DNA from: CAWBYL01 sp963793025
GTDB taxonomy: Bacteria; Actinomycetota; Acidimicrobiia; Acidimicrobiales; Acidimicrobilacustridaceae
Assembly (NCBI GenBank): GCA_963793025.1
Contig: CAWBYL010000002.1
Location: 310,001-374,000 of the forward strand
Direction of reading: 5' to 3'
Length of the DNA stretch: 64,000 nt
Part shown: positions 32,634 to 41,321 of the stretch, in pieces
Layout of the letters: every line of letters starts with the position of its first letter
How positions within the stretch are numbered: position 1 is the first letter of the stretch
Program-made: the position numbers and the translations under genes
Notes under the pieces: generated by a model
The model's database searches: none
What the model saw: only the letters and a program-made list of their open reading frames with translations
What the model was told of the DNA's origin: nothing

Positions 32634-33202
32634 GTCGCGCGCCGAGCCAGGACGTCGAGCCGGAACGCCGCCTCTCGGTAGGCGGCCACACCGATGAACC
32701 TGTGGTCATCGAGCCACCGGTGGTGCGCCTCGTCGCCCGTCTGCGGATAGTCGGTCTCGCCCCGCCAGTGGACGAGGACCACCTCGCCGTCGTCGGCGAT
32801 CGAATCGACGACCTTGTCGACGAGCCGGTGGTGGCGGGCCGGCTCGAGGTAGTACGCCACCTCGCTGATCACGACCAGGTCAAAGGTCCCGTCCGGCCAC
32901 TGCCCTGGCACCTGGAGTTGGGCGAGGCGCACATGAGGTCGGGTGGCCACGCGCTGACGGGCCCGCTCGAGGGCTCCTCGGTGGAGGTCGATGGCCAGGA
33001 GCCGGTTGCATCGATCGGCGAGCTGGTCGGTGAGCACCCCGATCGAGCAGCCGATCTCCAGGGCATGCCGGTATCGATCCCGGGAGAGGGCGGCCAGGGT
33101 GAGGGCGTACTTGCGCTGCTCGTACCAACTCGACTCGTAGCCCCAGGGGTCGGGGTCCCTGTACATCTCGTCGAAGTAGGCGATCGGGGTGTCGGGCATC
33201 AC
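32630..33202 (-). CDS. NodS-like SAM-dependent methyltransferase
   Basis: The 190-residue class I methyltransferase has an A-Y-F-D-E-M-Y start, L-E-I-G-C-S-I-G-V-L SAM loop, L-A-I-D-L-H after strand 2, and V-V-I-S-E-V-A-Y-Y-L after strand 4. That is the arrangement seen in NodS-type N-methyltransferases. The start is GTG (33202) or ATG (33199); the GTG overlaps the deacetylase stop (GTGA). It is encoded between the PIG-L deacetylase and the glycosyltransferase. Methylation of an amine revealed by the deacetylase is a plausible, unproven role. Confidence 0.85.
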   Translation of the reverse strand: MMPDTPIAYFDEMYRDPDPWGYESSWYEQRKYALTLAALSRDRYRHALEIGCSIGVLTDQLADRCNRLLAIDLHRGALERARQRVATRPHVRLAQLQVPGQWPDGTFDLVVISEVAYYLEPARHHRLVDKVVDSIADDGEVVLVHWRGETDYPQTGDEAHHRWLDDHRFIGVAAYREAAFRLDVLARRAT

Positions 33203-33960
33203 CAGTCTCCGTCAGGCGTCTCGAAGAAGACCTCGAAGGGACGTCGGAAGCGGGCCAGGACGGGAGCGGGCAGCACGACCCGGCCGTTGGGGTCGTCGCC
33301 GAGAGGTGCGATCTGACTGGCGAAGGCGTCGATGGCGCGCCCCTTGGCCCGCTGCACCGCGAGCGGCAGGTCCTGGCGCCGGCCCCCGGCCCATGGCAGG
33401 TCCCGGGCGGGGTCTCCGGCCGGGACGGCCCAGTGCCAGGCCCACACCGGGTACTCCAGGAGCCGGGCTCCCCGACGCCGGGCGGCCACCGCCGAGGCCC
33501 GGCCGGTTGCATCGTGATCGGGGTGGCCGTCGTGTCGCCACGGGGTGACGCAGATCGCATCCTCGTCGAGGACGTCGAGAAGGGCTCTCGCCACGGCCTC
33601 CTCGTGCCGGGCCACACCCCCGTCGGGAAGCCCGAGGTGCACCACCGGTGCGGCCAGGCCCAATTGGCGCTGGGCCTCGGCCGCCTCACGGCGGCGCACC
33701 CGGGCCAGGTCGCCCCTCGCCACCGGAGAACCAGGGTGGGACGCCTCGCCGTCGGTGACGGCCACGACGGTGACGGAGGCGCCGGCATCGACCAGCACCC
33801 GCATCGACCCTCCGGCGGCGAGGACCTCGTCGTCGGGGTGCGGAGCGACGACGACGATCCGGGAGCAGGCCCAGTCGACCGGCGGGAGATCGTCGAGGCG
33901 CCCCGAGCTCCGCCACACCGGTTCGGGGGTACCGAGAGCGGTCGGGCCGACGGTCAGCAC
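33199..33960 (-). CDS. PIG-L family N-acetylglucosaminyl deacetylase
   Basis: The 253-residue zinc deacetylase has V-V-A-P-H-P-D-D-E-V-L (zinc/catalytic motif) near residue 38 and the downstream HDGHPDHDATG motif carrying the third metal His. The family (LmbE/MshB/PIG-L) removes acetyl from N-acetylglucosamine-containing substrates. The GTG start at 33960 overlaps the acyl-CoA dehydrogenase stop by 7 bases. The linked NodS-like methyltransferase and glycosyltransferase suggest a conjugated amino sugar. It is not obviously MshB itself. Confidence 0.9.
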   Translation of the reverse strand: MLTVGPTALGTPEPVWRSSGRLDDLPPVDWACSRIVVVAPHPDDEVLAAGGSMRVLVDAGASVTVVAVTDGEASHPGSPVARGDLARVRRREAAEAQRQLGLAAPVVHLGLPDGGVARHEEAVARALLDVLDEDAICVTPWRHDGHPDHDATGRASAVAARRRGARLLEYPVWAWHWAVPAGDPARDLPWAGGRRQDLPLAVQRAKGRAIDAFASQIAPLGDDPNGRVVLPAPVLARFRRPFEVFFETPDGDW

Positions 33961-34952
33961 GGCGTCGCGCCGGCTCGCTCGAGATGCGACCGGCCGAGCT
34001 CCTCCAGGTCACGCCCGCCGTGGTGCTGGCGGATGTACACCTGCAGGTCGGCGACCTGCTGGCTCACGACGGGGTCCAGGGCCAGGGCGGCGGGGCCGAG
34101 GGCCAACACCGTGTGTTCGAGCACCGCCCGGCACCCCCGTTCCACCACGGCCCGAACCAGCAGGGCCCGGTGGTGCGCAGTCCGGGCGTCGTTCGGGGTC
34201 CGGTCGATCTCGGCCGCCGCGACGGTCAGGGTCGACGCCATGGCGGTCACCTCGGCCGCCGCCTGGCCGAGGTGCGCCAGTGCATGGGGGTCGTCGCCGA
34301 CGCCGACGGTGATGGCGTCGAGGAGGGCCTGGGCCCCACCGAACCAGGACGCGGCCACGCTCACGGCGCCGTGCCAGAAGCCCGGGCGGGCGAGGTACCA
34401 GCCGGGGTCGCCCACCACGGCGTTGACCGGCGTACGGTCGAACCGCACCGATCGGGTGTCGGCGGCGCGCATCCCGGCCCCCACCCACTCGGGCTCCTGC
34501 ACGGTGATGCCGGCCGCGGACAGGTCCACGAGGGCGAGGCTGACGGTCCCCTCGTGGCGAGCGGTCACGAGCGCCCACGAGACCAGCGACGCCCCCGAGC
34601 AGAACGGCTTGACGCCGTCGAGCACCCAGCCGTCGGCCCCCGAGCGGGCGAGGGTCACCGGGGGGAGGACGTGCTCGCTGGCCCAGACCGCGGCGCATGC
34701 GCTCGGCGGGGTGACCCCGGCATCGCGGGCGATGGTGACGCCGTCGACGTGACCTTCGAAGAGTCGCCCGAGCACGAGGGAACGTCGACTCACCTCGCTC
34801 AGCAGGTCGAAGCGGGCACGAGTGGAGGGGTCGTCGGAGCGGACCGCCTCCCAGCGGTGGGCCAAGGCCTCCAGCTCCGAGCAGAGCCACTCGGAGCAGG
34901 GGCCCGCCGGGTGAGCGGTGAACGCTCGTGTGGGTTGGCTGTCCGGCGCCAT
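33954..34952 (-). CDS. Acyl-CoA dehydrogenase homologue
   Basis: A 332-residue protein with acyl-CoA dehydrogenase features: ASEHVLPPVTLARSGADGWV, then LDGVKPFCSGASLVSWALVT, and the C-terminal helical domain with AVVERGCRAVLEHTVLALGP. It is shorter than the usual 380 residues, and I cannot locate a convincing catalytic Glu, so it may not perform normal dehydrogenation. The ATG at 34952 is favoured for its GGGGAG site. It is the first gene of the PIG-L/methyltransferase/glycosyltransferase cassette. Confidence 0.8.
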   Translation of the reverse strand: MAPDSQPTRAFTAHPAGPCSEWLCSELEALAHRWEAVRSDDPSTRARFDLLSEVSRRSLVLGRLFEGHVDGVTIARDAGVTPPSACAAVWASEHVLPPVTLARSGADGWVLDGVKPFCSGASLVSWALVTARHEGTVSLALVDLSAAGITVQEPEWVGAGMRAADTRSVRFDRTPVNAVVGDPGWYLARPGFWHGAVSVAASWFGGAQALLDAITVGVGDDPHALAHLGQAAAEVTAMASTLTVAAAEIDRTPNDARTAHHRALLVRAVVERGCRAVLEHTVLALGPAALALDPVVSQQVADLQVYIRQHHGGRDLEELGRSHLERAGATPC

Positions 34953-35137
34953 GACGACTCCCCTTCGTGTCCGTCGCGCTCCTGTCGGCTGGCGCAGCCA
35001 TCCACTACCCACCCTCGACGACGCCCATTCCGCGTCGAGGTTCCGGTCCGGGTCGTCGAGGGGCCCCTACGACTACCGGACCGCGTCACGGGGTAGGGCG
35101 GGATCAGCCAGAACCCGACTCGACGAGGAGGCCGACG

Positions 35138-36097
35138 ATGGCGACGACCTACGGATTCACGCTGATGTGCGAGCTCCGGGATCCCAAGGAGCTGGTTCGC
35201 CAGGCCGTGGCCGCCGAAGAGGCGGGCTTCGACTTCCTGGTCATCTCCGATCACTTCCACCCCTGGTTGGGGGAGCACGAGCACAGCCCGTTCGCCTGGG
35301 CCGTGCTGGGTGGCGTGGCGACCCAGACGTCGCGCATCGGCCTGGCGACCATGGTCACCTGCCCCTTCCTCCGCTACCACCCCGCCGTGGTGGCGCAGGC
35401 GGCGGCCACGATCGGCGTGATGAGCGACGGTCGCTTCACGCTGGGCTTGGGGGCGGGCGAGCGGCTGAACGAGCACGTGGTCGGGCAGGGCTGGCCGGCG
35501 GTCGATGTCCGCCACGAGATGCTCGCCGAGTCGGTGGCGATCATCACCGAGCTCTGGGGAGGGGACTACGTCACCCGCCGAGGCCAGCACCTCACGGTCG
35601 AGGACGCCCGCCTCTTCGACCTCCCGCCGTCGCCCCCCGACTTCTTCCTCGCCGCCAGCGGCGACGAGTCCGCCGCGCTGGCGGCGTCGAGTGGTGGCGG
35701 CATCTGCGCCACCGAACCGGACCGGGACGTGGTGGACGCCTACGTCGCGGCCGGCGGCCGGCCCGACGCCGTGTGGGGCCAGCAGCCCCTCGTGTGGGGC
35801 GTCGACGAGCCGGAGGCACGACGGGTGGCTCACGAGCGGTTCCGTTTCGGGGTGCCGGGCTGGAAGGTGCAGGCCGAGTTGCCGAACCCCGTGAACTTCG
35901 ACGCGGCCACGGCGACCGTCACCATCGACGACGTGGCGGGGAGCGTCGTCGCCGGGTCGTCGGCCGACGCCGTCGTGGAGAGCCTCCAGGCCTGGGCGGA
36001 CGCCGGCTTCTCTCGGATCGCAGTGGTCCAGGCGGGCGACGACGTCGACGGATTCCTGAAGGCGTGGTCGGACGAGATCCGCCCCCGCCTCCCGTGA
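35138..36097 (+). CDS. F420-dependent LLM oxidoreductase (Fgd-like)
   Basis: The 319-residue protein has E-E-A-G-F-D-F-L-V-I-S-D-H-F-H-P-W, T-S-R-I-G-L-A-T-M-V-T-C-P and G-L-G-A-G-E-R-L-N-E-H, the arrangement of Fgd-like proteins (F420-dependent glucose-6-phosphate dehydrogenase family). The start follows GAGGAG and is a clean ATG at 35138. A sugar-phosphate substrate cannot be deduced because nearby residues differ. It may supply reduced F420 for the Ddn and PPOX-like enzymes in this genome. It is followed by topoisomerase IB 10 bases later. Confidence 0.88.
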   Translation: MATTYGFTLMCELRDPKELVRQAVAAEEAGFDFLVISDHFHPWLGEHEHSPFAWAVLGGVATQTSRIGLATMVTCPFLRYHPAVVAQAAATIGVMSDGRFTLGLGAGERLNEHVVGQGWPAVDVRHEMLAESVAIITELWGGDYVTRRGQHLTVEDARLFDLPPSPPDFFLAASGDESAALAASSGGGICATEPDRDVVDAYVAAGGRPDAVWGQQPLVWGVDEPEARRVAHERFRFGVPGWKVQAELPNPVNFDAATATVTIDDVAGSVVAGSSADAVVESLQAWADAGFSRIAVVQAGDDVDGFLKAWSDEIRPRLP

Positions 36098-36107
36098 GCG
36101 GCGAGCC

Positions 36108-37166
36108 ATGAGCGCGACGATGTCGGCTCCCGTCGACGACGACGACCACGACGACAACTGGGCGGCCGCCGAGGACGCCGGGCTCCGCTACGTCTGCGAC
36201 GCCGAGAGCGGCATCCGGCGGATTCGCTGCGGGCGGGGGTTCCGCTACGTCGATGCCGACGGTGCACCGGTGACCGGCCCCCGGATCCGCCAGCGGATCG
36301 ACGACCTCGTGATCCCTCCGGCCTGGACCGACGTGTGGATATGCGAGCACCCCCGGGGCCATCTCCAGGCGACGGGGCGAGACGCTCGAGGGCGCAAGCA
36401 GTACCGCTACCACGACCGCTGGCGAACGGTGCGCGACGAGAAGAAGTTCGACCGGCTGCCGCACTTCGGCGAGGTCATCGGCCCGCTGAGGGAGTCGATC
36501 GACTCCGAGCTGCGGCGTCGGGGTGAGCTCGACCGCGACAAGGTGCTGGCCCTGGTGGTCCGCCTGCTCGACGAGACGCTCATCCGGGTCGGGAGCGCCG
36601 AGTACGCCCGCGACAACGAGTCCTACGGTCTGACCACGATCGGGCCCGAGCACGTCGACGTGCAGCGAGCCCACGTGCAGTTCCACTTCACCGGCAAGGG
36701 CGGGGTCGACCACGAGGTCGCCGTCGACGATCGTCGTCTGGCCCGACTGGTCAAGCAGTGCCACGAGCTCGGCGGCCAGGAGCTGTTCGCGTGGGTAGGA
36801 CCAGGCGGCGAGCTGGTCGACGTCGGTTCGTCCGACGTCAACGACTGGCTGCGGGAGCGGACAGGCCAGTCGATCTCGGCCAAGGACTTCCGCACCTGGG
36901 GTGGCACCGTCGTCGCCGCCGAGGTGCTCGCCGCCTTCGGACCGCCCGACGACGATGCCGAGGCCGACGCCCAGATCATCGAGGCCGTCGATGCCGCCGC
37001 CGCCCAGCTGGGCAACACCCGGGCCGTGTGCCGGGCCAGCTACGTCCATCCGCACGTCCTCGAGGCGCACCGGGACGGCGAGCTGCACGACAGCTGGGCC
37101 CACTCCCGCCGCACCGCCCAGCTCAGTCGGGCCGAGCGCACCGTCCTCCACCTCCTCGATCGGTAG
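36108..37166 (+). CDS. DNA topoisomerase IB
   Basis: The 352-residue enzyme is a bacterial type IB topoisomerase: N-terminal GLRYVCDAESGIRRIRCGRG, then Q-Y-R-Y-H-D-R-W, N-E-S-Y-G-L-T-T, FTGKGGVDHEV, D-F-R-T-W-G-G-T, and the catalytic Tyr312 in A-S-Y-V-H-P-H. It nicks and religates DNA to relax supercoils. The first 20 residues are acidic (DDDDHDDNW). The gene has a CAG/GC-rich start region with no clear regulator. It ends 48 bases before a small Pro-rich ORF. Confidence 0.93.
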   Translation: MSATMSAPVDDDDHDDNWAAAEDAGLRYVCDAESGIRRIRCGRGFRYVDADGAPVTGPRIRQRIDDLVIPPAWTDVWICEHPRGHLQATGRDARGRKQYRYHDRWRTVRDEKKFDRLPHFGEVIGPLRESIDSELRRRGELDRDKVLALVVRLLDETLIRVGSAEYARDNESYGLTTIGPEHVDVQRAHVQFHFTGKGGVDHEVAVDDRRLARLVKQCHELGGQELFAWVGPGGELVDVGSSDVNDWLRERTGQSISAKDFRTWGGTVVAAEVLAAFGPPDDDAEADAQIIEAVDAAAAQLGNTRAVCRASYVHPHVLEAHRDGELHDSWAHSRRTAQLSRAERTVLHLLDR

Positions 37167-37214
37167 CGGCGTCGCTTCGGGGTGGGAAGGGCGATGACTG
37201 GGTAGTTGACGGAG

Positions 37215-37385
37215 ATGACCTCGCCCATCCTGCCCAGCCCGGACCCGTCGCCCATCCTCCCGGAGAAGGACCCTCCGTCGCCGGTGGTGCCTCCCCCGCC
37301 GGGCCCGAGCCCGGACCCCGTCGTCCCGCCCGAGGAGCCCACCCCCATCGACCCCCATCCCGACCCCGAACCGCTCGTCCCCTGA
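37215..37385 (+). CDS. Possible proline-rich small protein (56 aa)
   Basis: An ATG at 37215 with GGAG three bases upstream opens 56 codons up to a TGA at 37385. Around half of the residues are Pro, with Ser, Asp, Val and Leu: two near copies of SPILPSPDPSP-type units and a PVVPPPPGPSP stretch. It could be an exported or disordered linker-like protein, or a spurious frame in very GC-rich DNA, since an open minus-strand frame also covers it. The rest of the 322-base gap (37167-37488) has no other gene that I can support. Confidence 0.35.
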   Translation: MTSPILPSPDPSPILPEKDPPSPVVPPPPGPSPDPVVPPEEPTPIDPHPDPEPLVP

Positions 37386-37488
37386 ACCGCGGGACTCCCC
37401 GGGGTGTCGATGAATCGGCTGACTATCATCGGGCCCGGTGGAGACCACGCGCCGCCCTGACGCACTCGCATCCGGCCGCTGAGCGCTG

Positions 37489-38739
37489 ATGGTTCCGCTG
37501 CTCGTCTTCTCGCTCCTCCTGCTCGCCGCCGTGCTCGTGTCGAGCCTGGCCAACCGTACGGTCCTGTCCACCGCCGCGCTGTTCCTGGTGGGCGGCATCG
37601 TTCTCGGCAAGGAGTCCCTCGGCGTCCTCGACATCACCCCCGGTGACCCGTTGGTCGCCGAGCTGGCCGAGTTGGCGTTGTTCAGCGTGTTGTTCACCGA
37701 CGGCATGCGGGTCGGACTGCCCGAGCTGCGTTCCGCGTGGCGACTCCCGGGCCGGGCCCTCGTCTTCGGGCTACCCCTGACCCTGATCATCACCGCCGGT
37801 TTCGCCCACTGGGTGGCCGGGGTGCCGTGGCTGGAGGCGCTGCTGCTGGGCGCGGTGCTCAGCCCGACCGATCCGGTGTTCGCAGCAGCCATCGTCGGCC
37901 GGGACGAGATCCCGTACCGTCTGCGTCATCTCCTCAACGTGGAGAGCGGTCTCAACGACGGGCTGGCCCTTCCCGTGGTTGTTGTTCTCCTCGCCGCGGC
38001 CGGATCCTCGTCGGTCGGCTGGTTCTCGCTCGGCACCGAGCTCGTCGGGGGCGTGGCCCTCGGTGTCGGGGTGCCGTGGGTGGCCATCAAGCTGGAGCGC
38101 ACCCGCTACTTCTCGGCCACGGCGGCCTACGAACCCCTCAACGCCCTGGCCATCGGGCTCGTCGTGTTGTCCCTGGCCCTGCTCACCCACGCCAACGTGT
38201 TCCTCGCCGGCTTCGCCGGCGGCGTCACCGTGGCGACCATGAGCCCGGCCATCCGAGCCGCGTTCCACCAGTTCGGCGAGCTGCTGGCCGAGCTCCTGAA
38301 GCTCGCCGCCCTCCTGGTCTTCGGCGCCCTCATCTCGCCCGCCTTCCTCGGTGACATCGGGGTCAGCGGCTACGTGTTCGCCGTGCTGGCCCTCGTCGTG
38401 GCCCGGCCCATCGCCATCGGGGTGGCCCTGCTCGGCACCCGGTTGCCCCGCAAGGAGCAGGCGGCGGCGGCCTGGTTCGGGCCCAAGGGCTTCGCGTCGG
38501 TGGTCTACGCGCTGTTGATCCTCGAGGCCGGGCTGGCCCTGAGCGACGAGCTCTTCCACCTCGCCGCACTGGTCGTCACCGCCTCGATCCTGGCCCACTC
38601 CTCCACCGACGTCCTGGTGGCCCGGTGGTTCGAGGAACCAGCCGGGGAGGGGACGGATCTGGCGCCCCCCGACCAGCTCCCGGTGGGCGACGAGGTGGGC
38701 GAGGTGGGGCCGCCCGACCCGTTGCCCGGCGCCGACTGA
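37489..38739 (+). CDS. Cation:proton antiporter (CPA family)
   Basis: A 416-residue integral membrane protein with about 11-13 hydrophobic helices, beginning MVPLLVFSLLLLAAVLVSSL. It has the conserved L-S-P-T-D-P-V-F near residue 125 and N-V-E-S-G-L-N-D-G-L-A-L-P near residue 150 that mark CPA1-type Na+(K+)/H+ antiporters (the Asp residues are ion-binding). A soluble tail of about 30 acidic residues follows. It would help pH or salt homeostasis at the plasma membrane. Ion selectivity is not visible. Confidence 0.9.
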   Translation: MVPLLVFSLLLLAAVLVSSLANRTVLSTAALFLVGGIVLGKESLGVLDITPGDPLVAELAELALFSVLFTDGMRVGLPELRSAWRLPGRALVFGLPLTLIITAGFAHWVAGVPWLEALLLGAVLSPTDPVFAAAIVGRDEIPYRLRHLLNVESGLNDGLALPVVVVLLAAAGSSSVGWFSLGTELVGGVALGVGVPWVAIKLERTRYFSATAAYEPLNALAIGLVVLSLALLTHANVFLAGFAGGVTVATMSPAIRAAFHQFGELLAELLKLAALLVFGALISPAFLGDIGVSGYVFAVLALVVARPIAIGVALLGTRLPRKEQAAAAWFGPKGFASVVYALLILEAGLALSDELFHLAALVVTASILAHSSTDVLVARWFEEPAGEGTDLAPPDQLPVGDEVGEVGPPDPLPGAD

Positions 38740-38827
38740 TGCGCCGGTGGCCGAACAGCTCAGCGCCGAGGATGGCCGGCCGGAGGCCCTGACCACCGCG
38801 ACCGAGCGCCGGTTCGTGCGGGGGACC

Positions 38828-39304
38828 TCAGCGCGCCTTCGGGGTCGAGGGATACGGGATCCTCCTGAGGTCGGTCACCAGGCGATCGACGAGCGCGGCC
38901 AGCTCGGCGCGGTCGGCCGACGGCCAGTCGGCCAGGACGTGCTCCATGTGATCGGTGCGGACCTCGACGAGGCGCCGGAACACCTCTCGCCCCTCGTCGG
39001 TGAGGCGCACCACGGTCACCCGCCCGTCGGCGCCGTCGGGCCCCCGCTGCACGAGCCCGTCGTCCTCCAGGGCCCGCACCTGTCGGCCCGCTGCCGCGGG
39101 ATCCATGGCGCACTGTCGGGCCAGCTCACCCATGGTGATCTCGCCGGCCTCGTCGACGCTGCGCAGCACGGCATACCCGGCCCGGGTGACGACGGCCCCG
39201 ACCGCCGCTGACTGGCGGGTGTGCATCCGCCGGTTGACGGAGAGGCGGAACAGGCGCTCGAGCGCTTCCTCCGCCGCCGCCGCGTCCGTGCGCTTGTCGG
39301 CCAT
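38828..39304 (-). CDS. MarR-family transcriptional regulator
   Basis: The 158-residue protein has a MarR winged helix-turn-helix: AVLRSVDEAGEITMGELARQ, then M-D-P-A-A-A-G-R-Q-V-R-A-L-E-D-D-G-L and the wing R-G-P-D-G-A-D-G-R-V-T-V. The ATG at 39304 is the start. It is divergent from the Baeyer-Villiger monooxygenase at 39518, with an AT-containing palindrome at 39481 in the 213-base gap. Regulation of the monooxygenase, and itself, is a reasonable inference; ligand unknown. Confidence 0.88.
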   Translation of the reverse strand: MADKRTDAAAAEEALERLFRLSVNRRMHTRQSAAVGAVVTRAGYAVLRSVDEAGEITMGELARQCAMDPAAAGRQVRALEDDGLVQRGPDGADGRVTVVRLTDEGREVFRRLVEVRTDHMEHVLADWPSADRAELAALVDRLVTDLRRIPYPSTPKAR

Positions 39305-39475
39305 CGCCGCCACGTTAGGCGGTGGCCGCCGCGCGCCTCTCCCGCACTCGGCGGTGGGGGACGAGCCCGAGCGGTGGGGGGCCACCGCGTCGAGCGCGAG
39401 AGGCCGCCGCCGCCGGTCGGGCCCAGGCGCGGTGTTCGATTTCCGTCCCCGGGGTGGGAAACCGACCGTCATCGT

Positions 39476-39498
39476 GTAACAATGGCGGCCATTACAAC
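39476..39498. promoter_or_regulatory. Candidate MarR operator
   Basis: GTAAC-AATGGC-G-GCCATT-ACAAC contains a perfect 6+1+6 palindrome (39481-39493) with partly symmetrical GTAAC/ACAAC flanks. It lies between the divergent MarR and monooxygenase genes, 20-40 bases before the monooxygenase start. Size and symmetry fit a MarR site. Binding is inferred. Confidence 0.5.
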
Positions 39499-39517
39499 GA
39501 TCTGGGGGCGTGACGCC

Positions 39518-41308
39518 ATGACCGACGATCAAGGACCGAGCTCGGTGTCGCTCGACGAGGCGCGGGAGAAGTACCGCATCGAGCGGGAGAAGCGTCTCCG
39601 TGCCGATGCCAACGACCAGTACGTGGAGCTGAAGGGCGACTACGAACAGTTCGACCACGACCCGTACTCACCCCCGATCGAGCGCGAGCCGGTCGTGGCC
39701 GAGACCGAGGTCGTCGTCGTGGGTGGGGGCTTCGGCGGGATGCTCGCCGCCGCCAACCTCACCAAGCGGGGCATCACCGAGTTCACCATCATCGAGAAGG
39801 GCGGCGACTTCGGCGGCACCTGGTACTGGAACCGGTACCCGGGCTGCATGTGCGACGTGGAGTCCTACGTCTACCTCCCGATGCTGGAGGAGACGGGCTA
39901 CATGCCCACCGAGAAGTACGCCCACACGCCCGAGATCTTCGCCTACTGCCAGCTCTTCGGTCGCCACTTCGACCTCTACCGCGCCGCCCTCTTCCAGACG
40001 GAGGTCGAGGGCATGGTGTGGGACGAGCAGACGGCCCGTTGGACCGTCACGACGTCGCGAGGAGATCGCCTGACGGCCCGGTTCGTGGTCATCGCCGGCG
40101 GGGTGTTGAGCAAGCCCAAGCTCCCGGGCATCCCGGGCATCGAGAACTTCCAGGGGGCGGAGTTCCACACCAGCCGCTGGGACTACGCCCAGACCGGCGG
40201 TGGACCCACCGAGCCCCTGACGGAGCTGGCCGACAAGCGGGTCGGCGTCATCGGCACGGGCGCCACCGCGGTGCAGGTCGTTCCCGCCCTGGCCGAGACC
40301 GCACAGGAGCTCTTCGTCTTCCAGCGCACCCCGGCCGCTGTGGGTGTGAGGGGCAACGGTCCCACCGACGTGGAGTGGTTCAAGAGCCTGGAGCCGGGTT
40401 GGCAGCAGGATCGCATCGTCAACTTCACCCAGTGCGTCACCGGCGCCCAGCCGGCCGAGAACAAGGTCGGCGACGCCTGGACCGACATCTACTGGGTGGA
40501 CACGAAGTCCGTGCCGAGCAACGAGTCCGAAGCGGCCGCGTTGGAGGCCGAGGACTTCGCCCAGATGGAGGGCATACGCCACCGGGTCGCCTCCATCGTC
40601 GAGGACCCCGACACCGCGGCGAGGCTCCAGCCCTGGTACGGCAAGGGCTGCAAGCGCCCGTGCTTCCACGACGAGTACCTGCCCGCTTTCAACCGGCCCA
40701 ACGTGCACCTCGTGGACACCGACGGGCGGGGCGTCGAGCGCATCAACACCCACGGGGTCGTGGTCGACGGGGTCGAGTACCCGCTCGACGTGTTGATCTA
40801 CGCGTCCGGCTTCGAGGTCACGACCGACTACCACCACCGCCTCGGTTTCGATCCCCTCGGTCGCGGCGGGCGCTCGCTCAGCGACGCCTGGGCCGACGGC
40901 GCCCACACCCTGCACGGGGTGGTGGCGCGGGACTTCCCGAACATGTTGATGATCAGCACCGTTCAGGGCGGGTACGGCACCAACTTCGTGCACTACCTCA
41001 CCGAGACCTCCCGCCACGTGGTGGCGCTGATCGAGACCTGCCGGGAGTCCGGCATCCGCTCGATCGAACCCACCGAGGCGGCCCAGGAGGAGTGGTTCGG
41101 TGTGCTGCTGGGCCGCATCGGCGGTCTCGGTGAGTACAACGCCTCGTGCACGCCCGGGTACCTGAACAACGAGCAGGCCGCGGGCGACATGAAGGCGGCC
41201 CGCAACACCCCCTTCATGGGCAGCGTGGTCGACTACGCCGAGTACCTCGCGCGCTGGCGCGACGCCGGCGACATGGCCGGCCTGGTGGTCACCCGCGAGT
41301 CGAGCTGA
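39518..41308 (+). CDS. Baeyer-Villiger-type flavin monooxygenase
   Basis: The 596-residue protein has the BVMO layout: FAD motif V-V-V-G-G-G-F-G-G-M-L (about residue 70), G-G-T-W-Y-W-N-R-Y-P-G, the fingerprint F-Q-G-A-E-F-H-T-S-R-W-D-Y, and the NADP motif G-V-I-G-T-G-A-T-A-V-Q. The C-terminal part has GGYGTNFVHYLTET. It would insert oxygen next to a ketone, turning a cyclic ketone into a lactone or ester. Neighbouring steroid-type genes suggest a steroid or alicyclic ketone. The start at 39518 is conservative; the N-terminal 60 residues are an acidic extension. Confidence 0.9.
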   Translation: MTDDQGPSSVSLDEAREKYRIEREKRLRADANDQYVELKGDYEQFDHDPYSPPIEREPVVAETEVVVVGGGFGGMLAAANLTKRGITEFTIIEKGGDFGGTWYWNRYPGCMCDVESYVYLPMLEETGYMPTEKYAHTPEIFAYCQLFGRHFDLYRAALFQTEVEGMVWDEQTARWTVTTSRGDRLTARFVVIAGGVLSKPKLPGIPGIENFQGAEFHTSRWDYAQTGGGPTEPLTELADKRVGVIGTGATAVQVVPALAETAQELFVFQRTPAAVGVRGNGPTDVEWFKSLEPGWQQDRIVNFTQCVTGAQPAENKVGDAWTDIYWVDTKSVPSNESEAAALEAEDFAQMEGIRHRVASIVEDPDTAARLQPWYGKGCKRPCFHDEYLPAFNRPNVHLVDTDGRGVERINTHGVVVDGVEYPLDVLIYASGFEVTTDYHHRLGFDPLGRGGRSLSDAWADGAHTLHGVVARDFPNMLMISTVQGGYGTNFVHYLTETSRHVVALIETCRESGIRSIEPTEAAQEEWFGVLLGRIGGLGEYNASCTPGYLNNEQAAGDMKAARNTPFMGSVVDYAEYLARWRDAGDMAGLVVTRESS

Positions 41309-41321
41309 CCGCGGACCTCGG

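Noticed and set aside
37040..37471. Gly/Ser-rich minus-strand ORF opposite the Pro-rich small ORF
   Set aside because: It overlaps the end of topoisomerase IB and has low-complexity composition expected from the complement of Pro-rich sequence; no ribosome site.
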